Positions 9,215 to 18,225 of a DNA stretch of 64,000 bases are shown one piece after another; positions within the stretch are counted from its first letter, which is position 1; each line of letters begins with the position of its first letter. The DNA lies in the NCBI RefSeq assembly GCF_016765695.1, contig NZ_JAETGO010000068.1, positions 42,342 through 106,341 of the forward strand, given 5' to 3'. The translations under genes were made by a program, and so were the position numbers. The DNA comes from Sporosalibacterium faouarense. Its GTDB lineage: Bacteria; Bacillota; Clostridia; Tissierellales; VENL01. The notes beneath the pieces are model-generated. The model was given only the letters and a program-made list of their open reading frames with translations, searched no databases and was not told the origin of the DNA.

Positions 9215-9242
9215 ATAGAAGCCTAGTAACCTAGGCTTCTAT
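9215..9242 (-). terminator. Terminator of the liv operon
   Basis: A perfect 12-bp stem (ATAGAAGCCTAG / CTAGGCTTCTAT) with loop TAAC lies 22 bp after the solute-binding protein gene and is followed on the minus strand by a T-run. Confidence 0.85.
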
Positions 9243-9263
9243 CTCTTATATCTATTAATTTAT

Positions 9264-10475
9264 TTATTCTTGGAATTCTTTAAAATCTGTTACTTGTTCA
9301 AACACATAACTACCATCATTTTCTTGAACTACTCTACTCATAGCCATCTTAGTAACACCTTGACGAACTCCTTCTGAGTAAGTTATTTCAGGAGCTAATC
9401 CTGTAGTGAATTGTAGACCATTCATTCCCTCTATATAACCTTCCCAAGATAAGTTGTCTCCAACTTCATTTAATCCTGCTACAAATGTCTCAGCTGCAAC
9501 CCAACCTGCCATTGTATAAGCATTTATTGGAGTGTCTGGGAAGTATTTAGCCATTGCTGTGTTTAATGGTTCCAAGCTATCTTCTGTAACCTCTAGCCAT
9601 CCTAATACATTAAGGTTTTTAATTACATTAGGCGCTCCTGGAGCTGCTACTGCTAGGAATGATGCATCAGCATTTGAATAAGTAGTAAGCATAGGCACAT
9701 TAAATCCAACCTTTTCTGCTTCCTTAAGTATACCTGATACTCCAGTAGACAATCCATATAATATCACTAAATCTGGATCTAAGCTCTTAGCTTTTTGAAT
9801 TTGAACAGTAAAATCAGTATCTCCTGAATTAAATGCTATTTTACCTTCTTCTGATAGTATTTCTGATTTACCCAACGCATCTAGCCCTTGTTCCACTCCT
9901 TCTAATCCATCTCTACCAACATCGTCAGTTCTATAAATTACAACTAATTTATCTGCGTTAAATTCTTCTACTGCATATTTAGCCATCAATTTACCTTCAT
10001 AAGCATAGATTGGTTGAACTGGGAAAAAGTTTTCTCCTGCTGTTGCAAATTCTTCAGCTCCTCCTCCAAAATATACATCAGGTATTCCTGCTTCTTTAAC
10101 TATGTCTATTGAAGCCTTAATTCCTGGAGTTCCAAGATGTCCAACTAAAGCAAACACTTCTTCATCATATATTAGTTCTTCTACAGCAGCAATTGATTTT
10201 TCTACGTTAAATTCATCATCCTTTTTAATTAATTCAATCTTTCTGCCGTTTACTCCTCCTTCATCATTTACAGTATTAAAGTAAGCTTCCATTCCTGCAA
10301 AATAAGGAACTCCTATGAAAGACAATGCTCCTGATTGAACTCCAATTGTACCAACTTTAATTGTGCCTTCAGTAACACCTTGGCTCGCTTGCTCAGTCTC
10401 CTTTGCACACGCTGCCAATGAAATAACAAGCATAACACTTAACATTATAGCTAATATTCTTTTTCCTTTTAGCAT
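9264..10475 (-). CDS. livK: LivK-type substrate-binding lipoprotein of ABC importer
   Basis: A 403-residue extracellular solute-binding protein of the branched-chain amino acid/amide class (Peripla_BP_6). It has a lipoprotein signal peptide with lipobox LAAC (Cys at about residue 23). Typical features are GTIKVGTIGVQSGALS at the start of the mature part, VNDEGGVNGRKIELI, and a periplasmic-binding fold to the end. It is the last gene of the livHMGF-K operon and precedes the terminator. In this family the ligand varies (amino acids, amides, aromatic or short-chain acids). Location inside the sigma-54 regulon suggests it captures the acid or ester degraded by the neighbouring CoA enzymes (inference). 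Confidence 0.9.
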   Translation of the reverse strand: MLKGKRILAIMLSVMLVISLAACAKETEQASQGVTEGTIKVGTIGVQSGALSFIGVPYFAGMEAYFNTVNDEGGVNGRKIELIKKDDEFNVEKSIAAVEELIYDEEVFALVGHLGTPGIKASIDIVKEAGIPDVYFGGGAEEFATAGENFFPVQPIYAYEGKLMAKYAVEEFNADKLVVIYRTDDVGRDGLEGVEQGLDALGKSEILSEEGKIAFNSGDTDFTVQIQKAKSLDPDLVILYGLSTGVSGILKEAEKVGFNVPMLTTYSNADASFLAVAAPGAPNVIKNLNVLGWLEVTEDSLEPLNTAMAKYFPDTPINAYTMAGWVAAETFVAGLNEVGDNLSWEGYIEGMNGLQFTTGLAPEITYSEGVRQGVTKMAMSRVVQENDGSYVFEQVTDFKEFQE

Positions 10476-10550
10476 TTTATTTCCCCCTTAATTTTAAAAT
10501 TATTTATGATTATCTAAGCCAAAACGCTTAGCTATCAACTAGTTTGACCT

Positions 10551-11258
10551 TTAACTACTTCCAAGATATGCTTTCTTAACCTTCTCATTATCTCTTAGTT
10601 CTTTTGCTTCTCCTTGATGTACAACTTTACCAGTTTCCAAGATATATCCATAATGAGCTATAGATAATGCTTGATAAGCATTTTGCTCAACCAATAGTAT
10701 CGTTGTTCCTTCGTTATTGATTTCTTGTACTATCTCAAATATCTCTTTGACAATTAATGGTGCTAATCCTAATGAAGGCTCATCTAATAATAATAATCTA
10801 GGTTTTGCCATTAATGCTCTTGCTATGGCTAGCATCTGCTGCTCTCCACCAGAAAGAGTTCCTGCACTTTGCTTTTCTCTATCCTTTAAAATAGGAAAAT
10901 AGTTATATACCCTTTCAAGAGTACTTTTTACATTATTCTTATCTTTTCTAGTATATGAACCTGCTATTAAATTTTCATAGACAGTTAATTCTGGAAATAT
11001 TTGTCGACCTTCTGGCGACTGAACTATTCCCTTAGAAACTATCTTTTCAACAGAAAGATTTGTAATATCTTTACCTTCAAATTGGATTTTTCCTGTTTCG
11101 GGCTTCAATAATCCTGATATTACCTTAAGACTAGAAGTCTTGCCAGCTCCATTTGCTCCTAGTAATGTGACTATTTTACCTTCTGGAATTTCAATAGATA
11201 CGTCTTTAAGAGCATGTATATATCCATAATAAGCATTTACGCCCTCTAATTTAAGCAT
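10551..11258 (-). CDS. livF: ABC importer ATPase LivF
   Basis: A 235-residue ABC ATPase with Walker A GANGAGKTS (about residues 34-42), signature LSGGEQQM (about 136-143), Walker B LLLLDEPSLGLAP and the H-loop region LLVEQNA. The PSLGLAP segment and short length are typical of LivF. Its start overlaps the stop of livG by one base, so the two are translationally coupled. It drives uptake together with LivG, LivH, LivM and the lipoprotein encoded downstream. Confidence 0.95.
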   Translation of the reverse strand: MLKLEGVNAYYGYIHALKDVSIEIPEGKIVTLLGANGAGKTSSLKVISGLLKPETGKIQFEGKDITNLSVEKIVSKGIVQSPEGRQIFPELTVYENLIAGSYTRKDKNNVKSTLERVYNYFPILKDREKQSAGTLSGGEQQMLAIARALMAKPRLLLLDEPSLGLAPLIVKEIFEIVQEINNEGTTILLVEQNAYQALSIAHYGYILETGKVVHQGEAKELRDNEKVKKAYLGSS

Positions 11259-12052
11259 TAATTCTCCCCCTTTCCAAGATAAGCTTCTTGAACTTTGGGA
11301 TCATTCTGAATCTCAATAGGACTTCCTTCGGCGATTTTCTTTCCAAAATTGATAGCACAAATCCTTTCACATATCTTCATTACAAGTCCCATATCATGTT
11401 CAACTAATAGGATAGTTATATTAAACTTGTCTCTGATCTTTCTTATTAAATTTGCCAATTCTTCAGTTTCCGTATGGTTCATTCCCGCAGCAGGCTCATC
11501 AAGTATTATCATTTTAGGTTCCGTTATTAATGCCCTTCCAAGTTCTATTAATTTTTGAATCCCATAAGGCTGTGAAGTGGCAAGCTGATTCTCTATTCCC
11601 TTCAATCCTAAGAATTCCATTATTTTATAAGCCTTTTCTCTAATTCTTTTCTCCTCTTTTCTTATTAAAGGAAGATTAAAACCTTGGGATAAAATACTGC
11701 CTTTTGTTTTTGAATGTATTCCTAGTATTAAATTCTCTAATACGGTCATTTGTTTTACTAGCTCAACATTTTGAAATGTCCTTACTAGCCCTATTTCTAT
11801 AACTTCATGCACATCATATTCTAAGAGATCATATTCCATATGATTATCATCTTTTGGGGGAATGAAACTTATCTTCCCTTCATCTGGAGTATAAAATCTA
11901 CTTATACAATTAAAAATGGTAGTTTTTCCTGCACCATTGGGGCCAATAAGTCCGTATATACTATTTTCTTCAACTTCAAAGCTTAAATCATCAACAGCCT
12001 TTAATCCACCAAAGCTAATAGATAAATTCTCTACCTTTAAAATTTCACTCAT
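11258..12052 (-). CDS. livG: ABC importer ATPase LivG
   Basis: A 264-residue ABC ATPase of the LivG type. Walker A is GPNGAGKTT (about residues 37-45), Walker B is MIILDEPAAGMN with the characteristic AAGMN of LivG, and LLVEHDM is the H-loop. The signature is degenerate: SQPYGIQKL in place of LSxGxQ, a usual variation for LivG. It lies 12 bp after livM and overlaps livF by one base. Confidence 0.95.
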   Translation of the reverse strand: MSEILKVENLSISFGGLKAVDDLSFEVEENSIYGLIGPNGAGKTTIFNCISRFYTPDEGKISFIPPKDDNHMEYDLLEYDVHEVIEIGLVRTFQNVELVKQMTVLENLILGIHSKTKGSILSQGFNLPLIRKEEKRIREKAYKIMEFLGLKGIENQLATSQPYGIQKLIELGRALITEPKMIILDEPAAGMNHTETEELANLIRKIRDKFNITILLVEHDMGLVMKICERICAINFGKKIAEGSPIEIQNDPKVQEAYLGKGEN

Positions 12053-12063
12053 ATCTAGTCCTC

Positions 12064-13074
12064 CTATACTTCATTGTTCTTTGGTGCTCGATTTTTATTT
12101 CGTATCAACTGCTTTATTTGTGCCCCTATCTTTGCTAACCCATATGGAAAGAACATTATTACTAGTATCATTGATACTCCTGTAAATATATATGGCAAGC
12201 TACGGATTTCCCCTATAACCGGAATTCCTTTTATAATTTCAGGTATTATAATTATAAATGCTGCCCCAACGATACCACCTTCAATTGATGCAAGTCCACC
12301 AATGACAACCATGGCTAAAAGATTTAAGGATAGCATAACTCCCCATTGGTCAGGCATAGTGAATCGTATAAGATGCATATATAAAGAGCCTGCTACTCCC
12401 GCATAAAAAGCACTTACAGCAAAAGCTACTAACTTATATTTAAATAGACTAATTCCCATAGCCTGAGCAGCATGCTCGCTATCCCTCATTGCGACTAAGG
12501 CTCTACCTGTTTTAGATCTAAGAAGGTTATATGCGAATATTGATAACAATACTAATACTAGGACAGATAAGACAAAATACATTTCCCTACTTCTAAAGCT
12601 AATATTAAATATTTCTATTGGATCTGCTCTCATACCAGAGTACCCATTAGTGAATCCTATCCACTCTTTAAACACTTGTTGTATGGCTACTCCAAAGCCT
12701 AATGTTGCTATAGCTAAATAATGTCCTTCAAGCCTTAAGGCAACCAATCCTAGTAAAAGTCCAACAACTAATGGTACTAACCCTGAAAGTAATATAGCCA
12801 CTATAAAATGTAAGCCTAAAGGTAAGGTAAGATGATTTGAAACAAAGGCAGAAACATATGCTCCAATTCCCATAAAAGCAGCATGGCCTAAAGATATTTG
12901 CCCAGCATAACCTAAAAGAATATTAAAGCCTATTGCTATTATTGCGTATATGATAACTGTATTTAACATTGTCATTGTTCCACGTTTGAAATTAAATATT
13001 AATGGCAATATGGCAACTAAGAGAATTGCAATAAAGGCCAAAAGTTTTTTATTGTTTATTTTAGATTTTTTCAT
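12064..13074 (-). CDS. livM: ABC importer permease LivM
   Basis: A 336-residue multi-pass inner-membrane protein with about 8-10 hydrophobic segments. Family motifs include GYAGQISLGHAAFMGIGAY (about residues 55-73) and GGLASIEGGIVGAA near the C-terminus. It pairs with LivH to form the transmembrane channel. It starts 3 bp after livH. Confidence 0.94.
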   Translation of the reverse strand: MKKSKINNKKLLAFIAILLVAILPLIFNFKRGTMTMLNTVIIYAIIAIGFNILLGYAGQISLGHAAFMGIGAYVSAFVSNHLTLPLGLHFIVAILLSGLVPLVVGLLLGLVALRLEGHYLAIATLGFGVAIQQVFKEWIGFTNGYSGMRADPIEIFNISFRSREMYFVLSVLVLVLLSIFAYNLLRSKTGRALVAMRDSEHAAQAMGISLFKYKLVAFAVSAFYAGVAGSLYMHLIRFTMPDQWGVMLSLNLLAMVVIGGLASIEGGIVGAAFIIIIPEIIKGIPVIGEIRSLPYIFTGVSMILVIMFFPYGLAKIGAQIKQLIRNKNRAPKNNEV

Positions 13075-13077
13075 AGG

Positions 13078-13953
13078 TTACACCTTCTTTCTATGAACTT
13101 TGCCGAATAGCCCCGTAGGCTTAATTACTAATGTTACAATCAGTAGCCCATATACTATAACTGTTTTCCAAGTTAAAGATATATACATACCAACTAAATT
13201 GTCTAAAACTCCTATTATTAGCCCTCCAACTACAGGTCCTATAAAGGATCCAAATCCACCGAGTACTGCAGCGATAAATGATTTTAAGTGTACTTCAGTC
13301 ATCATTGTAGTGGAAATATTCGTTGTTGGTGCAATTAATATCCCTGCTATGGCACCAAGTACAGTGGCAATAATCCACGACATAGAGTACACTCTAGAAA
13401 CAGGTATTCCCATTAATTTTGCAGTAGTCTCATTTTGAGCTGTAGCTCTAATAGATATACCCATCATTGTTTTTCTAATTAAATAAAAAAGTACTGCCAT
13501 TATTGCAATAGTAATAGTAATTATAAATAGTGCATTAGGCTGAATGATTACTCCTCTAACATCAATATTGTCTGCTGTTAACGCTTTCCTGAAAAAATAT
13601 GAATCAATTCCAAACAAAGCTGAAGCTGAACCATTTATAATCATAATAAGACCTAATGTAATTATCATTTTACTAACCAGCGAAGCCTTGCTGGCAGGTC
13701 TAATAAAAATCCTTTCTACTAGAAATCCAAATAAAATTGCAAATAGAATAGCTCCAATAAAAACCACTGGATAAGGTAACCCTAATGGCTTCCATAGCTG
13801 ATAAGCAATAAAACTACTAAACATAGCCATTTCACCTTGTGCAAAGTTTATGACATCTGAAGTTCTAAAAATCAACACCAAACCTAATGCTGCTAGAGCA
13901 TACAAACTACCAGTCTCCAATCCAGCTATTACGTTTTGAAAAAAAACTGCCAT
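13078..13953 (-). CDS. livH: ABC importer permease LivH
   Basis: A 291-residue multi-pass permease of the LivH type, with GLETGSLYALAALGLVLIFRT near the N-terminus, VINFAQGEMAMFS and the ABC-contacting AVLGGFGSFIGPVVGG. It is the first gene of the transporter operon, about 80 bases downstream of the predicted sigma-54 start site. The order livH-livM-livG-livF-livK is tight except for a 75-bp gap before livK. Confidence 0.94.
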   Translation of the reverse strand: MAVFFQNVIAGLETGSLYALAALGLVLIFRTSDVINFAQGEMAMFSSFIAYQLWKPLGLPYPVVFIGAILFAILFGFLVERIFIRPASKASLVSKMIITLGLIMIINGSASALFGIDSYFFRKALTADNIDVRGVIIQPNALFIITITIAIMAVLFYLIRKTMMGISIRATAQNETTAKLMGIPVSRVYSMSWIIATVLGAIAGILIAPTTNISTTMMTEVHLKSFIAAVLGGFGSFIGPVVGGLIIGVLDNLVGMYISLTWKTVIVYGLLIVTLVIKPTGLFGKVHRKKV

Positions 13954-14045
13954 ATTGTCTTGTCCTCCCCTTATATTATTGTTGTTTAGTTTTTTAATCC
14001 TGTGAAATCATTTTATCTAATATATGTTTTGCTACAAAATATATC

Positions 14046-14062
14046 ATGCAATTTACATGCCA
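14046..14062 (-). promoter_or_regulatory. Sigma-54 promoter of liv operon
   Basis: On the minus strand TGGCAT (14062-14057), five bases (GTAAA), TTGCAT (14051-14046). This matches the -24/-12 consensus with correct spacing, about 95 bp upstream of livH. Confidence 0.85.
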
Positions 14063-14114
14063 CTAGATCAATTATTTGAATTTAGTTAAAATGGTTTCAG
14101 ATATATAGAGAAAA

Positions 14115-14152
14115 AAGCTTAAATCTGAAATTTTAAAACAGATTTTAAGCTT
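14115..14152 (-). terminator. Terminator of sigma-54 activator gene
   Basis: A 13-14-bp stem formed by AAGCTTAAATCTG (14115-14127) and CAGATTTTAAGCTT (14139-14152), followed on the minus strand by a T-run. It insulates the activator gene from the liv promoter. Confidence 0.75.
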
Positions 14153-14191
14153 CGTATTGTCTTTAAATATTTTAAATTATAAATAATAGTG

Positions 14192-14228
14192 TGTACTTTT
14201 CTGTACAATGTGTACATTTTTTCTACAC
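14192..14228. promoter_or_regulatory. Cluster of TGTAC half-sites, candidate enhancer of liv operon
   Basis: TGTAC-N6-GTACA (14192-14207) is followed by TGTACA (14211-14216) and CTACAC (14223-14228), three to four half-sites in 37 bp. They lie 130-165 bp upstream of the liv -24 box and overlap the activator's 3' end. The same TGTAC/GTACA core forms the 26-bp palindrome upstream of the SDR operon. Confidence 0.4.
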
Positions 14229-15643
14229 TACTGTATATTATATTTTTCAATCTTATCATATAAGCTTGATCTACTTATATCTAACATTTTTGCAGCTCTG
14301 AGCTTATTTCCATTAGTATGTTCTAAGCATCGTACTATTGCTTCCTTTTCAGCATCCTCAACGATATCTTTTAAGGGCCTCACAGGTCCACTCATTGCTT
14401 TTTTAGTATTCTGAGTAATATATACAGGTAAGTGAACAGGTTTAATAATATCTGTTTCTGTTAAATTTATAGCTCTCTCTAATACATTCTCAAGCTCTCT
14501 TACATTTCCTGGCCAACTGTGAACACTAAGATAATCCATAGCTTTTTTTGATATATCTGATACATATTTACCAATCTGATTAGATACTTTTTCAATTAGT
14601 ATATGAGTTAGCTTCTCTATATCCCCATATCTTTCTCTTAATGGAGGTATTTCAATGGTCATAACATTCAATCTATAGTACAAGTCCTCTCTAAATTTTC
14701 CTTGATCTATTAATTCTCTTAATTCTTTATTAGTTGCTGCTATTACTCTTATATCAACCTTTATAGGTTTGTTACTGCCAATCCTCTCAAACTCTCTTTC
14801 CTGTAATACCCTTAGAAGCTTAGCCTGCATTTCCATAGGCATATCTCCTATCTCATCTAGGAAAATACTCCCACCATTTGCAAGCTCAAATTTCCCTATT
14901 TTACCTCCTCTTTTTGCTCCTGTAAATGCACCTTCATCATATCCAAATAATTCTGACTCCAATAAATCAGATGGAATAGCTGCACAATTAACTTTTACAA
15001 AAGGACAATAATTCCTTGCACTGTCATTATGTATTGCGTGGGCGAATAACTCTTTACCAGTGCCACTTTCTCCCAACAACAAAACATTCGAATTAGTTTG
15101 AGCAGCTTTCCTCCCCATATATTTCGCTTGGGCCATTATTGGACTATTGCCTATTATTGTCTCCCATGAATACTTAGAACCATATATTTCCTTTAACTGT
15201 TTCTTATAGTGGTGTATCTCTGTTGAAAGTAGCTTATTCTTTTCTATTATATCCTTAAACTCTTCTAAATCTTGAAACAATACCATCCCAAAGCCATATT
15301 TGACATTATTATCTTCGTCAAGTACAGGAATTCTATGAACAATGGCTGTATGACCATTTTCAAATCTATGCTTCCATGCTATTTCTGCTTTCTTATTTTT
15401 AAGGACATATGGAAATCTGGTATGTTTATCTACTTCAAATACCTTTTTTCCTATTATATCTTCTATATTATATCCAAGGTAATTGGCAAAAACTTGATTA
15501 ATCATTCTAACTTTAGCCTCATGGTCTACTAAAATTATTGGAACTGGAACAGGATCAAATATTTTTTGAAGGGTAGATACAAGATAATCTGTTAATACAG
15601 GATCTTGACTATTTTGTTCAGTCTGACTATTATCTTTAATCAT
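14228..15643 (-). CDS. PAS-AAA+-Fis sigma-54-dependent transcriptional activator
   Basis: A 471-residue enhancer-binding protein. A PAS domain (about residues 25-125) would sense the inducer. A central AAA+ domain has Walker A GESGTGKE (191-198), the sigma-54 contact loop GAFTGA (238-243) and Walker [11 protein letters not shown]. The C-terminal Fis-type helix-turn-helix is at [18 protein letters not shown] (about 446-463). It lies in the middle of a regulon with three sigma-54 promoters, so it is almost certainly their activator (inference from context). It has no receiver domain, which suggests direct sensing of a small molecule through the PAS domain. It ends at its own terminator. Confidence 0.94.
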   Translation of the reverse strand: MIKDNSQTEQNSQDPVLTDYLVSTLQKIFDPVPVPIILVDHEAKVRMINQVFANYLGYNIEDIIGKKVFEVDKHTRFPYVLKNKKAEIAWKHRFENGHTAIVHRIPVLDEDNNVKYGFGMVLFQDLEEFKDIIEKNKLLSTEIHHYKKQLKEIYGSKYSWETIIGNSPIMAQAKYMGRKAAQTNSNVLLLGESGTGKELFAHAIHNDSARNYCPFVKVNCAAIPSDLLESELFGYDEGAFTGAKRGGKIGKFELANGGSIFLDEIGDMPMEMQAKLLRVLQEREFERIGSNKPIKVDIRVIAATNKELRELIDQGKFREDLYYRLNVMTIEIPPLRERYGDIEKLTHILIEKVSNQIGKYVSDISKKAMDYLSVHSWPGNVRELENVLERAINLTETDIIKPVHLPVYITQNTKKAMSGPVRPLKDIVEDAEKEAIVRCLEHTNGNKLRAAKMLDISRSSLYDKIEKYNIQ

Positions 15644-15852
15644 TCACGAATACCTCCCAATATGCATCCTTTTATCTAGTACTATATTATTTCTACAATT
15701 TTTAGAGAAATCCTTTAACATTACTTAAACCTATTTTTATAGAATATTAAGCATTTTATTGAAAGTATTTGTCCCCCTTATTACCCAATGTTAAGATTAG
15801 ATACTCATTTAATATATTTTCTAAATTATTATTTAAATCCTAATTTAACTCT

Positions 15853-15890
15853 AAAAAAAGAAGACCTCTAATAAATATGAGATCTTCTTC
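15853..15890 (-). terminator. Terminator after thiolase gene
   Basis: An imperfect hairpin (AAGAAGA, two-base bulge, TCT pairing with AGATCTTCTT) is followed on the minus strand by a T-run, 23 bp after the thiolase stop. Confidence 0.6.
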
Positions 15891-15912
15891 CTTTATTACA
15901 ATAACTAAAACC

Positions 15913-17091
15913 CTATCTTTCAACTATTAAAGAAGTTCCTTGTCCGCCACCTATACAAAGAGTTGCAAGTCCTCTTTTAGAATCTCTTTTAATCATTTCA
16001 TATATTAATGTAACTAGGATTCTTGCTCCCGATGCACCTATTGGGTGCCCTAAAGCTATTGCTCCACCATTCACATTTACTTTATCCAAGTCAAGACTAA
16101 GATCTCTAGTCACTGCTATTGATTGGGCAGCAAAAGCTTCATTTGCTTCAATTAAGTCAATATCTTCTATAGACATATTAGCTCTTTTTAATGCTTTCTT
16201 GGTTGCAGGCACTGGTCCATATCCCATTATCTTAGGATCTAGGGCAGCCGATGCATATCCTTTTATCGTTACTAAAGGTTTTAATCCAAGCTCTTCTGCC
16301 TTTTCTTTAGCCATAACAATTAACATAGCTGCACCATCATTTATTCCTGAAGCATTTCCTGCTGTAACAGTTCCATCCTTCTTAAAAGCAGGTCTTAACT
16401 TTGCCAATTTATCAATTGTAACACCATGTTTAGGGTATTCATCTACGTCTACAGTTATTGATTCTCCTTTTCTCTGAGGTATCATAACTGGAACTATCTC
16501 ATCTTTAAATTTTCCTTCTTTCTGAGCTTTTTCAGCTTTATTTTGACTCTTCACTGCAAATTCATCCTGCTCTTCTCTAGAAATTTTCCATTGATCAGCG
16601 ATATTTTCTGCAGTAATTCCCATATGATAGTCATTGAAGGCATCAGTTAATCCATCAGAAATCATGGTATCAATAAGCTGACCATGACCCATTCTATGCC
16701 CCCACCTAGCCTTTGGAATCAAGTATGGTGCATTGCTCATACTTTCGACCCCTCCAGCTAATACCACATCTGCATCACCAAGCATTATAAATTGTGCGGC
16801 CATACTTACAGTTCTTAAGCCTGAACCACAAAGCTTGTTTATAGTCATAGCTGGAGTTGTATCTGGAATTCCCGCATTAATGGATATCTGTCTTGCAGGA
16901 TTTTGTCCCAATCCAGCTGATAAAATATTTCCAATAAGAACATTATCAATTAAACTAGGATCGATGCCTGCTCTTTCAATTGCTCCCTTTCCAGCTACAA
17001 CTCCTAGATCAACTGCTGATAGTTTAGATAAGCTTCCACCATAGCTTCCTATGGGAGTTCTAGCAGCTGATACGATAACAACATCTCTCAT
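15913..17091 (-). CDS. Acetyl-CoA C-acyltransferase (thiolase)
   Basis: A 392-residue type II thiolase. The acylated Cys is in [11 protein letters not shown] (about residue 88), His in [14 protein letters not shown] (about 348) and the second Cys in CIGGGQGTS (about 378), so all catalytic residues are present. It condenses two acetyl-CoA or cleaves acetoacetyl-CoA and longer 3-oxoacyl-CoA. It lies downstream of an SDR under a sigma-54 promoter, with a copy of the dispersed inverted repeat in the 125-bp gap. In a sigma-54 catabolic regulon, thiolytic cleavage of the final 3-oxoacyl-CoA is the likely direction (inference). Confidence 0.95.
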   Translation of the reverse strand: MRDVVIVSAARTPIGSYGGSLSKLSAVDLGVVAGKGAIERAGIDPSLIDNVLIGNILSAGLGQNPARQISINAGIPDTTPAMTINKLCGSGLRTVSMAAQFIMLGDADVVLAGGVESMSNAPYLIPKARWGHRMGHGQLIDTMISDGLTDAFNDYHMGITAENIADQWKISREEQDEFAVKSQNKAEKAQKEGKFKDEIVPVMIPQRKGESITVDVDEYPKHGVTIDKLAKLRPAFKKDGTVTAGNASGINDGAAMLIVMAKEKAEELGLKPLVTIKGYASAALDPKIMGYGPVPATKKALKRANMSIEDIDLIEANEAFAAQSIAVTRDLSLDLDKVNVNGGAIALGHPIGASGARILVTLIYEMIKRDSKRGLATLCIGGGQGTSLIVER

Positions 17092-17111
17092 TTTCTAGCC
17101 TCCTCTTTTTA

Positions 17112-17183
17112 TTTAGAAAATTGCATATTTACAAAATAAAAATATTTCTTCATAAAATTTTAATATTCAAACTCTTCATTTGA
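17112..17183. repeat. Dispersed inverted-repeat element, copy A
   Basis: It contains AAATTGCATATTTACAAA, a TATTTCTTCAT core and CATAAAATTTTAATATTCAA. It is collinear with the best copy at 48128-48200 but with a degenerate right arm. It lies between the SDR and thiolase genes. Confidence 0.6.
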
Positions 17184-17216
17184 TAGCATTTTCTTTCCTG
17201 TTTTCTTAATTTCTAA

Positions 17217-17957
17217 TTATAATATAACTCCACCTGTTATCTCTAATACTGATCCAGTTATAAATCTTGCTTCATCAGATGCCAAATATAAGTAAGCATT
17301 AGCAATATCCTCAGGCTCACCAAGTAATCCTAATGGTGATTTTTTCTTCATCATATCTAGAACTTTATCAGGCATTTTCTTAACCATTGGAGTAAGAATA
17401 AAACCAGGAGCTACGGCATTAACTCGTATACCCTTCTTTCCTAGTTCTTTTGCCCATGTTTTTGTCATTCCAATAACACCCCATTTTGTAGCAGCATAGT
17501 TTGTTTGCCCATAATTACCATAAAGACCAACTACAGACGATGCATTTAATATAACTCCACTACCTTGTTCAGCCATCACCTTAGCTGCTGCTTGACCACA
17601 ATTATATACACCTTTTAAATTAACATCTATTACTTTATCCCATTGATCTTCATTCATCTTTAGAAGTGTTGCATCTGCAGTGATCCCCGCATTATTTACA
17701 ATGATATCAACTTTTCCATATTTATTTATTACTTGACTAATCATATCATTAACTTGATCACCCTTTGTAACATCTACTACTAGTCCCATCACTTCTCCAT
17801 TGTTAGTTTTTATTTCCTCTACGACTTGGGTTACTTCTTCTTGTGCAATACTAGCTACTACTACCTTAGCTCCTTCTTCTGCGAATCTTTTAGCAGTAAA
17901 CTCACCAATACCTCTTCCTGCACCAGTTATTATTGCAACCTTTCCCTTTAATCTCAT
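17217..17957 (-). CDS. SDR-family 3-oxoacyl/acetoacetyl reductase (FabG/PhaB-like)
   Basis: A 246-residue classical short-chain dehydrogenase. The cofactor motif TGAGRGIG is at about residues 11-18, NNAG at about 88-91, catalytic Ser at about 141 (NASSVVG), and Tyr154/Lys158 in YAATK. It resembles FabG and acetoacetyl-CoA reductases. It is first in an operon with a thiolase behind a sigma-54 promoter, so a catabolic 3-hydroxyacyl-CoA dehydrogenase or a reductase acting on a pathway intermediate is more likely than fatty-acid synthesis (inference). The start has an AGGAGG site. Confidence 0.9.
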   Translation of the reverse strand: MRLKGKVAIITGAGRGIGEFTAKRFAEEGAKVVVASIAQEEVTQVVEEIKTNNGEVMGLVVDVTKGDQVNDMISQVINKYGKVDIIVNNAGITADATLLKMNEDQWDKVIDVNLKGVYNCGQAAAKVMAEQGSGVILNASSVVGLYGNYGQTNYAATKWGVIGMTKTWAKELGKKGIRVNAVAPGFILTPMVKKMPDKVLDMMKKKSPLGLLGEPEDIANAYLYLASDEARFITGSVLEITGGVIL

Positions 17958-18003
17958 TTTATAACCTCCTCAAATTTTCCCTTATTATTTACAAAATAAT
18001 ATA

Positions 18004-18020
18004 GTGCAATTATTATGCCA
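18004..18020 (-). promoter_or_regulatory. Sigma-54 promoter of SDR-thiolase operon
   Basis: On the minus strand TGGCAT (18020-18015), five bases (AATAA), TTGCAC (18009-18004). The start site would be about 35 bases before the SDR start codon. Confidence 0.85.
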
Positions 18021-18112
18021 TCATTTTTTGTAAAGTGATAAAGGTAAGTTATGAGGTATAATATTTATTTTACCCAATTTAATAATACTTATATTTCTAC
18101 CTACTATAACAA

Positions 18113-18138
18113 ATAGTGTACTAAATTTAGTACACTAT
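18113..18138. promoter_or_regulatory. Perfect 26-bp palindrome, candidate activator binding site
   Basis: The core is GTGTACTAAATTTAGTACAC, extended by three matching bases on each side, symmetric without mismatch. It lies about 95-120 bp upstream of the SDR sigma-54 promoter and about 90 bp upstream of the divergent GerMN lipoprotein gene. No T-run follows, so it is not a terminator. The TGTAC/GTACA halves recur upstream of the liv promoter. Confidence 0.6.
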
Positions 18139-18225
18139 GTTTGATAAATAGACATATGCTTTTGAATATTATTTAGACACGTAATAAAAAATCTAGTATT
18201 ATAGTATTTAAGGAGGAGTTTTCGT

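Noticed and set aside
14115..14152. Inverted repeat as an activator binding site
   Set aside because: It lies right after the activator gene and is followed by a T-run on the minus strand, so a terminator is the better reading.
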